NCBI GenBank assembly: GCA_039934035.1
Contig: JBDTMZ010000096.1
Coordinates: forward strand, 1 to 64,000
Source: Solibacter sp039934035
GTDB lineage: Bacteria; Acidobacteriota; Terriglobia; Bryobacterales; Bryobacteraceae
Direction of reading: 5' to 3'
Length of the DNA stretch: 64,000 nucleotides
Part shown: positions 36,458-45,346 of the stretch, one piece after another
Layout of the letters: each line of letters begins with the position of its first letter
Position numbering within the stretch: the stretch's first letter is position 1
Notes under the pieces: model-generated
What the model saw: the letters and a program-made list of their open reading frames with translations, nothing else
Told to the model about the DNA's origin: nothing
The model's database searches: none
Position numbers and translations under genes: made by a program

Positions 36458-37840
36458 ATGGAACGCCAAAGAAAGATCTACGTCGCCAAAGTTGCCATCA
36501 TCATGGGCGCGATTCCCTTGCTCCTGTGGGCGCGTTCCGACGGCCCCGTGTCGGGCAGCGCCGGAGTCCCCGGTGAGAACACCTGTGCTCAGGCGAAATG
36601 TCACGTGGGCACTGCCATCAACGATGGCGGAGGCAGCGTCAAAGTCAGTTTCCCCTACGGCAACACCTACATTCCCGGCGTGAAGCAGCATCTCGTGGTC
36701 ACGATTGCCGATCCGGCGGCGCGCATCTGGGGCTTCCAACTGACGGCTCGTCCCGCAAACACCTCCGGCACTATGGCCGGATCCTTCACCTCGACCGACA
36801 ACACGACCGCCGTTGTGTGCAATAAGCCCCCGTTTATCGATTTCCAGGATGTCTATCTCGATTTCGGCCGCTCGCAAACCTGCCCCTCGAACAACCCGCT
36901 GGCCTACGTGGAACACACGGATGGGGGATCGGGCCGTTCGCAGGCCGCCCGGAATAGCTTCAACTACGAATTCGACTGGACACCTCCAGTCACCGATATC
37001 GGCAACATCGTCATTTACGTCGCCGGTAACGGCGGCAACGGCAACGGGCAGGAGACCGGCGATCACATCTATACTGCGACCTACACGCTCTCACCCGGAG
37101 TCGCCGGACTCCCCCCCGCCATCGATACGGGTGGCGTGGTGAGCGGCGCGAGTTTCGTGCCTGGCGTCGTGCCCGGTTCGTGGGTGACTATCAAGGGCAG
37201 CAATCTCTCACCGGTCACCGACACATGGGACAAGTTCATTGTCAACGGCAACCTGCCCACCTCCCTGGGTGGCGTCTCGGTGAACATCGGCAGCAAGCTT
37301 GCCTACGTGTACTTTGTCAGTCCGGGACAGATCAACGTGCAGGCGCCCGATGTCGGCGCCGGACCGGTTCCGGTGACCGTGAGCACGCCAGGCGGCACCA
37401 GCATCGCGCTCACCGCGAACGTCTCAGCGCAAGCCCCCGCCTTCTTCCTGTGGCCAGGCAATCAGGCGGTGGCCACGCGCAACTCCGACAACAGCCTGGC
37501 GGTGAAGGACGGCACCTTTGCCGGAGCCACCACAGTGGCCGCCAAACCCGGCGACGTCCTCATCTTGTGGGGCACCGGCTTCGGGCCGACGTCCCCCGCC
37601 GTGCCGGCAGGCATACTGACTCCGGGCGACAAGGTGTACAGCACCCGGGATCCCGTGACCGTCAAAATCGGCTCGGCGGAGGCGCAGGTGTTTGGGGCGG
37701 CGCTCTCGCCCGGTTTCGCCGGCCTCTACCAGGTGGCCATCCAGGTGCCCGCGTCGATGGCCGACGGGGACTATCCGCTGAAAGCCGCGATATCCGGTAT
37801 CACTTCGCCCGACGGGGTCATTCTCTCGGTCCAGAAGTAG
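36458..37840 (+). CDS. Exported Reeler-like protein with TIGR03437 C-terminus and CX4CH motif
   Basis: This 460-residue protein has an N-terminal hydrophobic segment (VAIIMGAIPLLLW). Next is SGSAGVPGENTCAQAKCHVG, in which C43-x4-C48-H49 resembles a haem-attachment motif with wider spacing. Then comes a Reeler-like/choice-of-anchor beta domain (about 55-210, ending DHIYTATYTL). The C-terminal part (about 215-460) is the Solibacter TIGR03437 domain: VVSGASFVPGVVPGSWVTIKGSNL, YFVSPGQINVQAPD, ILWGTGFGPTSP and FAGLYQVAIQVPA. It probably sits in the periplasm or on the cell surface; its partner is unknown. It is followed 20 bp later by xseA but is functionally unrelated. Confidence 0.85.
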   Translation: MERQRKIYVAKVAIIMGAIPLLLWARSDGPVSGSAGVPGENTCAQAKCHVGTAINDGGGSVKVSFPYGNTYIPGVKQHLVVTIADPAARIWGFQLTARPANTSGTMAGSFTSTDNTTAVVCNKPPFIDFQDVYLDFGRSQTCPSNNPLAYVEHTDGGSGRSQAARNSFNYEFDWTPPVTDIGNIVIYVAGNGGNGNGQETGDHIYTATYTLSPGVAGLPPAIDTGGVVSGASFVPGVVPGSWVTIKGSNLSPVTDTWDKFIVNGNLPTSLGGVSVNIGSKLAYVYFVSPGQINVQAPDVGAGPVPVTVSTPGGTSIALTANVSAQAPAFFLWPGNQAVATRNSDNSLAVKDGTFAGATTVAAKPGDVLILWGTGFGPTSPAVPAGILTPGDKVYSTRDPVTVKIGSAEAQVFGAALSPGFAGLYQVAIQVPASMADGDYPLKAAISGITSPDGVILSVQK

Positions 37841-37860
37841 GGCGCGTTACCATGGCATAA

Positions 37861-39216
37861 GTGGATCAGTTCGATCTCTTCGACCTTGCGCCCGAGCGCC
37901 GCGTCTTCAGTGTCAGTGAACTCAACGGCGCGATTCGCCAGGTGCTCGACGGCGCGTTCTCCGATATCGCGGTCACCGGTGAGGTTTCCGGCCTCAAGAT
38001 CGCCGCCAGCGGGCACTATTACTTCACCCTGAAGGAGCGGGAATCGCAGGTCAAGGCCGTGGCCTTCCGCTCCGCGCACCGCTTTTGGAAGTGCCAGCCG
38101 CAGGACGGACTCGCCGTGCTGGCCCGCGGCCGCATCGATGTCTACGAGGCGCGCGGCGAATATCAGCTCATCGTCGAACTCCTCGAGCCGCAAGGGCTCG
38201 GTGCGCTGCAACTCGCATTCGAGCAACTTAAGAAGAAGCTCGCCGCCGAAGGATTGTTCTCCGCTGACCGCAAGCGCCCGCTCCCGCGATTTCCGCGCCG
38301 CATTGGCATCGTCACCTCGCCGCGCGGAGCCGCCATTGCCGACATGGTGCAGATCTTGACGCGGCGTTTTCCCGGCATCCACATCCGGCTCTATCCCGCG
38401 CTCGTGCAGGGCGAGGGGTCGGTCGAGGAGGTGGTGCGCGGCATCGAGTATTTCAGCCGCACGAAGTGGCCCGACGTCTTGATTGTGGGGAGGGGCGGCG
38501 GATCGCTGGAAGACCTCTGGACCTTTAACGAAGAAGCGGTGGCGCGTGCCATCGCCGTCTGCGCCGTGCCGGTAATCTCCGCCGTCGGCCACGAGACCGA
38601 TATTACGATTGCCGATTTCGTCGCCGACCTTCGCGCACCCACGCCCAGTGCCGCCGCCGAATTGGTCTGCTGCACGCGGGAAGAATTGCTGGAGCGCATT
38701 CAGGCGGCGCGCGGCCAGGCCGGGCAGCACCTTCGCTATCGCCTCGCCATGTGGGAGCGGCGCCTGCGGCAGCAGGGGATCGATCGCGCGCTGGGAATTC
38801 TACATCGCCGCATCGGGCGCGGCTTGCAGCAGACCGACGATTTCGAATATCGCCTCCGCGAGCGCATGCGTGCCGCCATTGAGTATAGCGAACGCGCGCG
38901 CAGGAGTCTTGACGAGCGCCTGCGGCACTTCGATGCGCGCCCGCGTCTGGCCGCGGATCGGCGCCGCATCGAGGCCGCCCGCCACACCGCCACGCAACGA
39001 ATCGGCGCGAAGCTGACTCGCCATCGCGGCCGCCTCGATCAGCTCACGGCCAAGCTCTCGCAACTCAGTCCGCTCGTCGTATTGGAGCGGGGCTACGCCA
39101 TCGTGTCGAACGAAAGCGGAGTGTTGCGAGATGCCGCCGAGGTCGCGCCAGGCTCCGAAATTCAGATTAAGCTGCATCGAGGAACGCTGGACGCTACGGT
39201 GAAGTCGCGCTCTTAG
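37861..39216 (+). CDS. xseA: Exodeoxyribonuclease VII large subunit
   Basis: This 451-residue subunit degrades single-stranded DNA with the XseB small subunit. It has the N-terminal OB-fold (VFSVSELNGAIRQVLDGAFSDIAVTGEVS, YYFTLKE), then the catalytic region with GIVTSPRGAAIADM, VGRGGGSLEDLW, FNEEAVARAI, ISAVGHETDITIADFVADLRAPTPSAAAE and a long helical C-terminal part. The start is GTG 37861 with no strong ribosome site. No xseB is next to it, so the partner is elsewhere. Confidence 0.95.
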   Translation: MDQFDLFDLAPERRVFSVSELNGAIRQVLDGAFSDIAVTGEVSGLKIAASGHYYFTLKERESQVKAVAFRSAHRFWKCQPQDGLAVLARGRIDVYEARGEYQLIVELLEPQGLGALQLAFEQLKKKLAAEGLFSADRKRPLPRFPRRIGIVTSPRGAAIADMVQILTRRFPGIHIRLYPALVQGEGSVEEVVRGIEYFSRTKWPDVLIVGRGGGSLEDLWTFNEEAVARAIAVCAVPVISAVGHETDITIADFVADLRAPTPSAAAELVCCTREELLERIQAARGQAGQHLRYRLAMWERRLRQQGIDRALGILHRRIGRGLQQTDDFEYRLRERMRAAIEYSERARRSLDERLRHFDARPRLAADRRRIEAARHTATQRIGAKLTRHRGRLDQLTAKLSQLSPLVVLERGYAIVSNESGVLRDAAEVAPGSEIQIKLHRGTLDATVKSRS

Positions 39217-39217
39217 C

Positions 39218-39365
39218 GCTTGGTCACGCCAAGCCGTAAAAATCGCCAAGGAAAACGGGCACAGGCTGGCCGCCGCACGTTCGTCTCCGTTTGACCCTCG
39301 GCGTACGGACTCGCGCGCCGTCATTGGGCCTTTTTGGCGAGCCTGGCGGCTTGGCGTGAGCAAGC
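39218..39365. repeat. 148-bp element bounded by 19-bp inverted repeats
   Basis: The ends 39218-39236 and 39347-39365 are inverted copies with one mismatch (core CACGCCAAGCCG / CGGCTTGGCGTG, 12 perfect bases). Further inside, TCGCCAAGG and CCTTTTTGGCGA pair partly. No gene is present. It lies in the gap between xseA and the convergent deacetylase gene (39217-39433) and could be a small mobile repeat or a terminator-like structure. Confidence 0.6.
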
Positions 39366-39433
39366 CCTAAACTAAGAGTCTCGAACTTGCAGCCAGGTTC
39401 GCGAGACCGGACCCACTCCCCTGCGCGACCTCC

Positions 39434-40360
39434 TCACGCTTCCATAAGAGCCTCGACGTGCGCCGTCGCCGCGGATGCCAGACCTGCGAGATTGTACCCG
39501 CCCTCCAATACCGAAACCACTCGCCCCCCGCCAATCTCCATCACCCTTCGCGTGAGATCCGCGAAGTCTTCGTCGGTGAGCGTAAACCTACCCAGCGGAT
39601 CGCCGATTCGCGAATCGAAACCAGCGGAGATCAATACCAAATCGGGACGGAATTGCGTTGCCGCGGGAAGCAGGTGATTCTCCATCGCCCCCAGAACTTC
39701 CCCGCGCCCTGCACCGGCCGCGAATGGTAAATTCATCGTCGTGCCTTCGCCCGCGCCCGCTCCCTTCTCGTCCGCCCGGCCCGTGCCCGGATAGAGCGGC
39801 CACTGGTGCGAGCTATAGAAAAACACCGTCCCGTCCTCGTAGAAAATGTCCTGCGTCCCGTTGCCGTGGTGAACGTCCCAGTCCACAATCAGGACCCTCT
39901 CCACGCCGTGCCGCTTCTGCGCGTAGCGCGCCGCAACCGCCACATTATTAAACACGCAGAATCCCATGCCGCGCCCCGCGTTGGCATGATGGCCTGGTGG
40001 ACGCACCGCGCAAAACGCATTGCGCGCTCCGCCCGCCAGCACCGCGTCCATGGCATTCAGCACGCCGCCTGCAGCGTGTAGCGCGACATCCCACGAATCG
40101 CCCGTCACGTCCGTATCGCCCGTGCTCAGAAACCCCTGTCCGCTCTCAATATCGCGCCGCGCCACTTTCAAATAGTCAGGTGTATGGCATAGCAGCAGTT
40201 CGTCTTCCGTGGCCTTACGTCGAGGCGCCCGCTGCAACCGCGCCAGGTGGCCCGCGCCCTCCAGTCCCTTCAGGATCGCGTCGTAGCGTTCCGGCCGTTC
40301 TGGGTGTTGGACCCCGGCGAGATGCCGCCGGCAATCGTCATCGGCCACAAGAACAGTCAT
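39434..40360 (-). CDS. Histone-deacetylase-family (acetoin utilization-like) deacetylase
   Basis: This 308-residue arginase-fold zinc enzyme removes acetyl groups from lysine, polyamines or small amides. Active-site motifs: RPPGHHA at 120-126, DWDVHHGNGTQ with Asp162 and His164, and ISAGFDSRIGDP with the second aspartate, plus a late EGGYN. It is the bacterial class II HDAC-like group. ATG 40360 precedes the first strand MTVLVADDD; an upstream TTG is less likely. It lies 11 bp after queE on the same strand but has no known link to queuosine. Confidence 0.9.
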   Translation of the reverse strand: MTVLVADDDCRRHLAGVQHPERPERYDAILKGLEGAGHLARLQRAPRRKATEDELLLCHTPDYLKVARRDIESGQGFLSTGDTDVTGDSWDVALHAAGGVLNAMDAVLAGGARNAFCAVRPPGHHANAGRGMGFCVFNNVAVAARYAQKRHGVERVLIVDWDVHHGNGTQDIFYEDGTVFFYSSHQWPLYPGTGRADEKGAGAGEGTTMNLPFAAGAGRGEVLGAMENHLLPAATQFRPDLVLISAGFDSRIGDPLGRFTLTDEDFADLTRRVMEIGGGRVVSVLEGGYNLAGLASAATAHVEALMEA

Positions 40361-40371
40361 GGCCAATCATT

Positions 40372-41046
40372 TTAAACCCCGCGCCGGGCTCCCCACAGAT
40401 CGACGTGCAAGCGAGGGCTGTATCGATAGCCGGTTTCCTTACAGATCTCCGCCAACCATTGTCCCCGCTCGCGCAGCCGTTCGCTCTCAATGCCTTCCGG
40501 CATCAGGATCACCTGCTGCGCCTCCGCCCCCAGGGCGTTCACCAACTCGCGCACTTCTTCGAGATCCTGGGGCCGCTCGATCACAAACTTCAGCTGATAC
40601 GGATACCGCGCCATCAACTCCGCGAGCACGTCCTTCTGAATGCGCAGGCGCTCGTGCTGCCGGCTGAAGAGCGGATCCGCCGGTGTCGAATTCGCCAATT
40701 TCGGACTGATGCTCATCAAGTCGCAGGCCACCGGCGCGAAAACCGTGCCCGCCGTCTCGATCGTGATATGCAGTCCGCGCTGGCGCAAGCGCTCGGTCAG
40801 CGGAATAATTTCCGGCGCGATCATCGGTTCGCCGCCAGTCACCACCACGTGGCGCGTGGGATGCGCCATCACCTCATCGACGATCTGCTTCAGTTCCAGG
40901 TCGATGCCTTCGGGCTGCCACGACGTATACGGCGTATCGCACCACGCGCAGCGCAAATTACAGCCGCTCGTGCGCACGAAAACCGAGGGCACGCCGAGCA
41001 GCGAGCCTTCGCCCTGAATCGAATAAAAGAGCTCAGCGATCTTCAA
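40372..41046 (-). CDS. queE: 7-carboxy-7-deazaguanine synthase (radical SAM)
   Basis: This 224-residue radical SAM enzyme rearranges 6-carboxytetrahydropterin to 7-carboxy-7-deazaguanine in preQ0/queuosine synthesis. The cluster motif is C29-x3-C33-x2-C36 (GCNLRCAWCDT), followed by VVTGGEPM. The start TTG 41046 gives the standard entry LKIAELFYSIQGEG and overlaps queC by 14 bp. No ATG fits without leaving the family alignment. The adjacent queC uses its product. Confidence 0.93.
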   Translation of the reverse strand: MKIAELFYSIQGEGSLLGVPSVFVRTSGCNLRCAWCDTPYTSWQPEGIDLELKQIVDEVMAHPTRHVVVTGGEPMIAPEIIPLTERLRQRGLHITIETAGTVFAPVACDLMSISPKLANSTPADPLFSRQHERLRIQKDVLAELMARYPYQLKFVIERPQDLEEVRELVNALGAEAQQVILMPEGIESERLRERGQWLAEICKETGYRYSPRLHVDLWGARRGV

Positions 41047-41704
41047 CGCCCGCCTCGTCGAACCCCTTGCGCCGCAGCAGGCAGGCGTCGCACTGCCCGC
41101 ACGGCACGCCTTCCGCACCGGGATCGTAACAACTGAAGGTGAGTCCGAAATCCAGCCCGAGTTCCTGCCCCAGTTTGACGATTCCCGCCTTCGAAAGATG
41201 CAGCAGCGGCGTGTGAATCCTGACGCGGGTACGCCCCTCGACCCCCGCCTTGGTCGCCAGGTTGGCCATGCGCTCGTACGCTTGGATGAACTCGGGGCGG
41301 CAGTCCGGATAGCCCGAATAGTCCAGCGCATTCACGCCGATAAAGATGTGCGAGCTCCCTAGCACCTCTGACCACGCCAGCGCGAACGAGAGGAAAATCG
41401 TATTGCGCGCCGGAACATAGGTCACCGGAATGCCCGTGCCCATTTCGTCCGCCGACCGCCCCTTCGGCACCTCGATCGCCGCCGTGAGCGCAGACCCGCC
41501 GAACGCGTCCAGCCCGATCTTGGCCACCAGATGACGCTTCACCCCCAGCGCCGCCGCCACCCGCGCCGCCGCCTCCAATTCAATTTTGTGGCGCTGGCCA
41601 TAGTCGAACGAGAGGGCGTAGGACTCGTACCCTTCGCGCCGCGCCAGCGCCAGGCAGGTCGCCGAATCCAATCCCCCGCTGAGGAGGCAAACCGCTTTTT
41701 CCAT
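41033..41704 (-). CDS. queC: 7-cyano-7-deazaguanine synthase
   Basis: This 223-residue ATP-dependent amidating/dehydrating enzyme turns 7-carboxy-7-deazaguanine into preQ0. Seen are the PP-loop LLSGGLDSATCL at 7-18, the segment VPARNTIFLSFALAW, and a zinc site in CYDPGAEGVPCGQCDAC. The ATG at 41704 is standard. It is first in the operon queC-queE; queD and queF are not in this window. No preQ1 riboswitch is visible in the 63-bp divergent gap. Confidence 0.94.
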   Translation of the reverse strand: MEKAVCLLSGGLDSATCLALARREGYESYALSFDYGQRHKIELEAAARVAAALGVKRHLVAKIGLDAFGGSALTAAIEVPKGRSADEMGTGIPVTYVPARNTIFLSFALAWSEVLGSSHIFIGVNALDYSGYPDCRPEFIQAYERMANLATKAGVEGRTRVRIHTPLLHLSKAGIVKLGQELGLDFGLTFSCYDPGAEGVPCGQCDACLLRRKGFDEAGVEDR

Positions 41705-41767
41705 GGAACTTTCAGTGTACGTCCGCCGCAACCTCTCCTCATAATTCGGGTTAAACTCGACAGTCAC

Positions 41768-44170
41768 ATGTCATTGCGCCAAGTCTTGCCCGTTTTGGCC
41801 GCCGCCGCTCTGCTCCGCGGCCAAACCCCTACGGCGCCCATCATCAGCGCGCGGGGCGTGACCAATTTCTTCACGCAGGAACCCGCGCCCGGCATCGTCG
41901 GCCTGGGCGGATTGGTGCAGATTGTCGGGCTCAATCTCGGACCACCCGAAGGCGCCACCGCCACCGAGGTCCCCTGGCCCACCCGGCTTGCCGATACCCA
42001 GGTGATCATCGGCGGCAAACCGGCGCCGCTCTATGCGGTAAGCCCGGGCACGATCCTGGCGCAGGTTCCGCTGGACGCCAACACCGGCCTGGTCAATGTA
42101 TTCGTCCGCCGCGGCGACGCCGCCAGCAAGCCCGCCAAGGTTACCGTCGCGCCCATGGCGCCGTCCGTGCGCACCGCCGACGATTCCGGCGCGGGGCTTC
42201 CCTGGGGCAAAATTACCGCCGAGACCATCAGCATGGTGGCCACCGGGCTGGGGCCCGCCGATCCGAAGTTGGCCAGCGGGGAACCCGCTCCCGCCGGCAC
42301 GCGCGCCGTTCCCACCGCCGACGTCACCGCTTACGTGGGCGGATTGCGCGCCAAAGTCAACGCCACCGCGTCCACTACCAAACCGGCGGTTTTCGATATC
42401 GATATCGCCGTTCCCCAGGGTGCGCGCCGTGGCGATCTCATCACCTTATTCGCCGGCCGGCAAGCCGCCAACGCCACGGTCCTCTCACCGCTCGCCGACC
42501 CGGACGTGCTCTTCGTGCCGCTGCCGCCGGGGACCCCCGCCCTCACCACGCTGGCCGATACCGGCGTCAACGGGACCTACCTGCTGGCCACCGCGAATCG
42601 CGATTCCGATGGCTGCTATCCGGCCATCAGCGTCAATATGCGGGCGCGCAAGGTCACCGCGATTTCCGATTGCCTCACCACCGTCAATGCCAACGCGCCG
42701 CCCCTGGCCATCCCGGGCAATGGCGACACCATCGCAGCCCTCGTGGGTCCGCCGGCCGGTGACGCGCAGACCGGCATCAGCTCCACGGTGAAGATTTTCA
42801 ACCCCGCCGGCGACCCCATCCAGGTCGATCTGCCTTCCGCGGCAGCCACGCTGACCGCAACCGTCAACAGCCTCGTAGCCAACATGCCCGGCAAGCCGGC
42901 GCAGATCGCCACCATCGATCCCGAGACCGGCCACTTCCAGACAGCGGCGGCCGGAGCGGCGGCAGGAGGTGCCGCGGGCGCTCCCGCGGGCGGCGCTGCC
43001 GGCGCTGCGCCCACGGTAGATCTGGACGGCTTGAAACATGTCTACGCCTTCGCCAACCTGGGCGGCAATCGCATCGCGGTGATTGCCGGAGACGATACGC
43101 TCAAGCCTACGAAAGCGGTGTTTGGGATTCTCACCGCCGGCGACGTCACCGCCACGCAGCCTTTCCCCGCCGGCTGGCTGCCGCTTCTTAATGCAGTAGT
43201 TCCGCCACGCCCCAATCAGCCCTCGCCGGTTGCGGCGCCCACGGCTCCCTCGCTGTTCGACGGCGCAACGCGCCGGTTCCTGGTACTGTCCCGCGCCCAG
43301 GACGCTTCGAAAGATGCCTTCGTCGCCTTTTCCGTGAACGATGCCGATCCCAAAGTGGTGGACTTCCCCGCCGGTTGGTTCGCCGCGTCCTGCACCGCCG
43401 ACATGCGTCTCTTCCCCCTCGATCTGGTGGGCCAGTTGGCGCTCGCCGGAGCCAAAGTCGCCGAACCCGAATTCAAGACCAACTGCGCCGCCACCGCCTT
43501 TCTCACACTGGACCTCGCGGACGATTCCATGAGCGCGGTCACGCTCAGCGATCAGGGACAGATCCGCGTGCCCACCGCTCGCACCGATACCTCGCTGGCG
43601 TTGATGAATAATTACGTCTACGGCGTCAAACTCGACAGCACCCGCGCCACCACCAGTGACGCGCTCTACGTGCTCGACGGGGTGAACGGGAACGCCGTCA
43701 CCTTGCCGGTTCCCGCGGCCGTGACGGCCTTCACCAGCGCCACCATGCAGCAGATTCCGGAAATGGACTCGCTGCTGCTCCAAACCTTGGATCGGGCGGC
43801 TGGCGACCAGGGTTTCGTGCTCTTCAATCTCGATACCCAGGTGGCCGCCAATCTTCCCCTGCCCGATGGGTTCGCCGGCGTGGCCACACTCAACGACAAC
43901 GGTACCGTGTGCTGCCTGGCTACCCGCAAGCTGATCGCCCGCGCCGTCAAACAGGGTGGCTCGAACGTCGTGGTCTACAATCTGGAGACCGGCGACGTAG
44001 TGGTGGCGCCCAACCCCGAGAACGTGACCAGCATCGGACCGGCGGCCGCGGCCGGCAACGCTGCCAATGCCGCCCGCGTCGTGATTGCCAACGCGCAGGC
44101 CAACACGATCGCGGCCGTGGCTTACAACGGCAACCGCCAGATCGGTATCATTCTCATACGGATCCCTTGA
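41768..44170 (+). CDS. Large exported protein with N-terminal TIGR03437 domain
   Basis: The 800-residue product has a signal peptide (VLPVLAAAALLRGQ, about 1-19). Residues about 25-245 form a TIGR03437-like pair of beta domains (ISARGVTNFFTQEPAPGIV, GLGGLVQIVGLNLGP, YAVSPGTILAQVPL, VATGLGPADP). The remaining 550 residues contain repeated strands with NxDT/DPET-like turns suggesting a beta-propeller (YAFANLGGNRIAVIAGDD, FVLFNLDTQVAANLPLP, VVVYNLETGDVV), interrupted near 395-420 by a Gly/Ala-rich linker. Function is unknown; surface or periplasmic scaffold is likely. The downstream glycosyltransferase overlaps its stop (TTGA). Confidence 0.85.
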   Translation: MSLRQVLPVLAAAALLRGQTPTAPIISARGVTNFFTQEPAPGIVGLGGLVQIVGLNLGPPEGATATEVPWPTRLADTQVIIGGKPAPLYAVSPGTILAQVPLDANTGLVNVFVRRGDAASKPAKVTVAPMAPSVRTADDSGAGLPWGKITAETISMVATGLGPADPKLASGEPAPAGTRAVPTADVTAYVGGLRAKVNATASTTKPAVFDIDIAVPQGARRGDLITLFAGRQAANATVLSPLADPDVLFVPLPPGTPALTTLADTGVNGTYLLATANRDSDGCYPAISVNMRARKVTAISDCLTTVNANAPPLAIPGNGDTIAALVGPPAGDAQTGISSTVKIFNPAGDPIQVDLPSAAATLTATVNSLVANMPGKPAQIATIDPETGHFQTAAAGAAAGGAAGAPAGGAAGAAPTVDLDGLKHVYAFANLGGNRIAVIAGDDTLKPTKAVFGILTAGDVTATQPFPAGWLPLLNAVVPPRPNQPSPVAAPTAPSLFDGATRRFLVLSRAQDASKDAFVAFSVNDADPKVVDFPAGWFAASCTADMRLFPLDLVGQLALAGAKVAEPEFKTNCAATAFLTLDLADDSMSAVTLSDQGQIRVPTARTDTSLALMNNYVYGVKLDSTRATTSDALYVLDGVNGNAVTLPVPAAVTAFTSATMQQIPEMDSLLLQTLDRAAGDQGFVLFNLDTQVAANLPLPDGFAGVATLNDNGTVCCLATRKLIARAVKQGGSNVVVYNLETGDVVVAPNPENVTSIGPAAAAGNAANAARVVIANAQANTIAAVAYNGNRQIGIILIRIP

Positions 44171-45198
44171 AATTTCGCTTCCTCACTTCGACGCCCTTGG
44201 ATGTGACGCGGGGCAGCGGCACGTACGTCGGCATCTCCGTATTGGCCGGAGCGCTGCGCGACCTCGGCCATACCGTCGCCGTCGAATCGTCCACGCGCCG
44301 GTTTCCCGTGTACACGCTGGAGCGCCTGTGGTTCAATCGCTCCCTGTATCCCCGCGATGACTTCGATTGCACCGTGGGCTTCGATATGGATGGTTATCGC
44401 ATCGCCGCGCAGGGGCGGCATGTGGCTGCGCTCAAGGGCGTGATTGCCGATGAGGTGCGCTTCGAAAGCGGCATGACCGCTTTCACCATGGGCATCCAGG
44501 CGCGCTGCGAACGGCTCCACGTGCGTCGCGCCGCGCGCATCATCACCTCCAGTCGCTATTCCGCCGAATTCGCGCAGCGCTTCTATGGACTCTCGCAATT
44601 GCCCGCCGTGGTGCCGGAACCGATCGATCTTGCGGTGTGGCGCGCGCAACTGGCCGCCTTTCCTGCCAGCGCCGCCCGCTTCACGGTGCTCTGCGTGAGC
44701 CGCTTTTACAAACGCAAGCGCGTCAATTTGCTCTTGCACGCGGCGGCGAAATTGCGTGCCGTAATCCCCAACCTGGAAGTCCGCATTGTGGGTAACGGAC
44801 CCCGTGCCCGTGCCTGGCACGCGCTGGCGCGTGAACTGAAGTTGGCTGACACGGTCACCTGGCTGCCCGATATTGCGCGCTCCGACCTCGCCGCGGAATA
44901 CAATCGCGCCAGCGTGTTCTGTCTTCCGAGCGTGCAGGAAGGCTTCGGCATCGTGCTGCTCGAAGCCATGACGGCGGGGCTTCCCATTGTGGCGGCGCGC
45001 GCCGCCGCCGTCCCCGAAGTGGTCCCGCACGCGACCCTGGTGGAGCCGGAAAGCGTGGACTCGCTCGCCGCGGGAATCCTCGATCTGTACAGTAGTCCCG
45101 AAACGCGGTCCGCGCAGCGGATCGCCGGCCGGCCATGGGTCGAACAGTTCGATGCCCCGCGTGTGGCGCAACTCTTCCTCGCCGCGGTAAAGGAGTAG
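44167..45198 (+). CDS. Glycosyltransferase family 4-like
   Basis: This 343-residue GT-B retaining glycosyltransferase begins at TTG 44167, overlapping the previous stop by 4 bp: FLTSTPLDVTRGSGTYVGIS is the usual acceptor-domain entry. The C-terminal domain has CVSRFYKRKRVNLLLHAAAKL, VRIVGNGPRA, and the sugar-nucleotide site LPSVQEGFGIVLLEAMTAGLPIVA with the EX7E pair. Donor and acceptor are unknown. Coupling to a large exported protein suggests, but does not show, that it may glycosylate an envelope component. Confidence 0.85.
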   Translation: MKFRFLTSTPLDVTRGSGTYVGISVLAGALRDLGHTVAVESSTRRFPVYTLERLWFNRSLYPRDDFDCTVGFDMDGYRIAAQGRHVAALKGVIADEVRFESGMTAFTMGIQARCERLHVRRAARIITSSRYSAEFAQRFYGLSQLPAVVPEPIDLAVWRAQLAAFPASAARFTVLCVSRFYKRKRVNLLLHAAAKLRAVIPNLEVRIVGNGPRARAWHALARELKLADTVTWLPDIARSDLAAEYNRASVFCLPSVQEGFGIVLLEAMTAGLPIVAARAAAVPEVVPHATLVEPESVDSLAAGILDLYSSPETRSAQRIAGRPWVEQFDAPRVAQLFLAAVKE

Positions 45199-45346
45199 TC
45201 CCGCCCGCCGCCTGTCCGGCCGGAGTCACCGACCTTCGGGCCGCCTGGCGACCGGTTTCCCCGCCGTGTCCATTCCCCTTCGTCCTCCGACGCCGTCGAT
45301 GCGCAGCCGAAGATGTATGATGAGGGAGCATTTTTGAGGAGGCACT

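Noticed and set aside
41705..41767. preQ1 riboswitch before queC
   Set aside because: The 63-base gap shows no matching pseudoknot pattern by eye.
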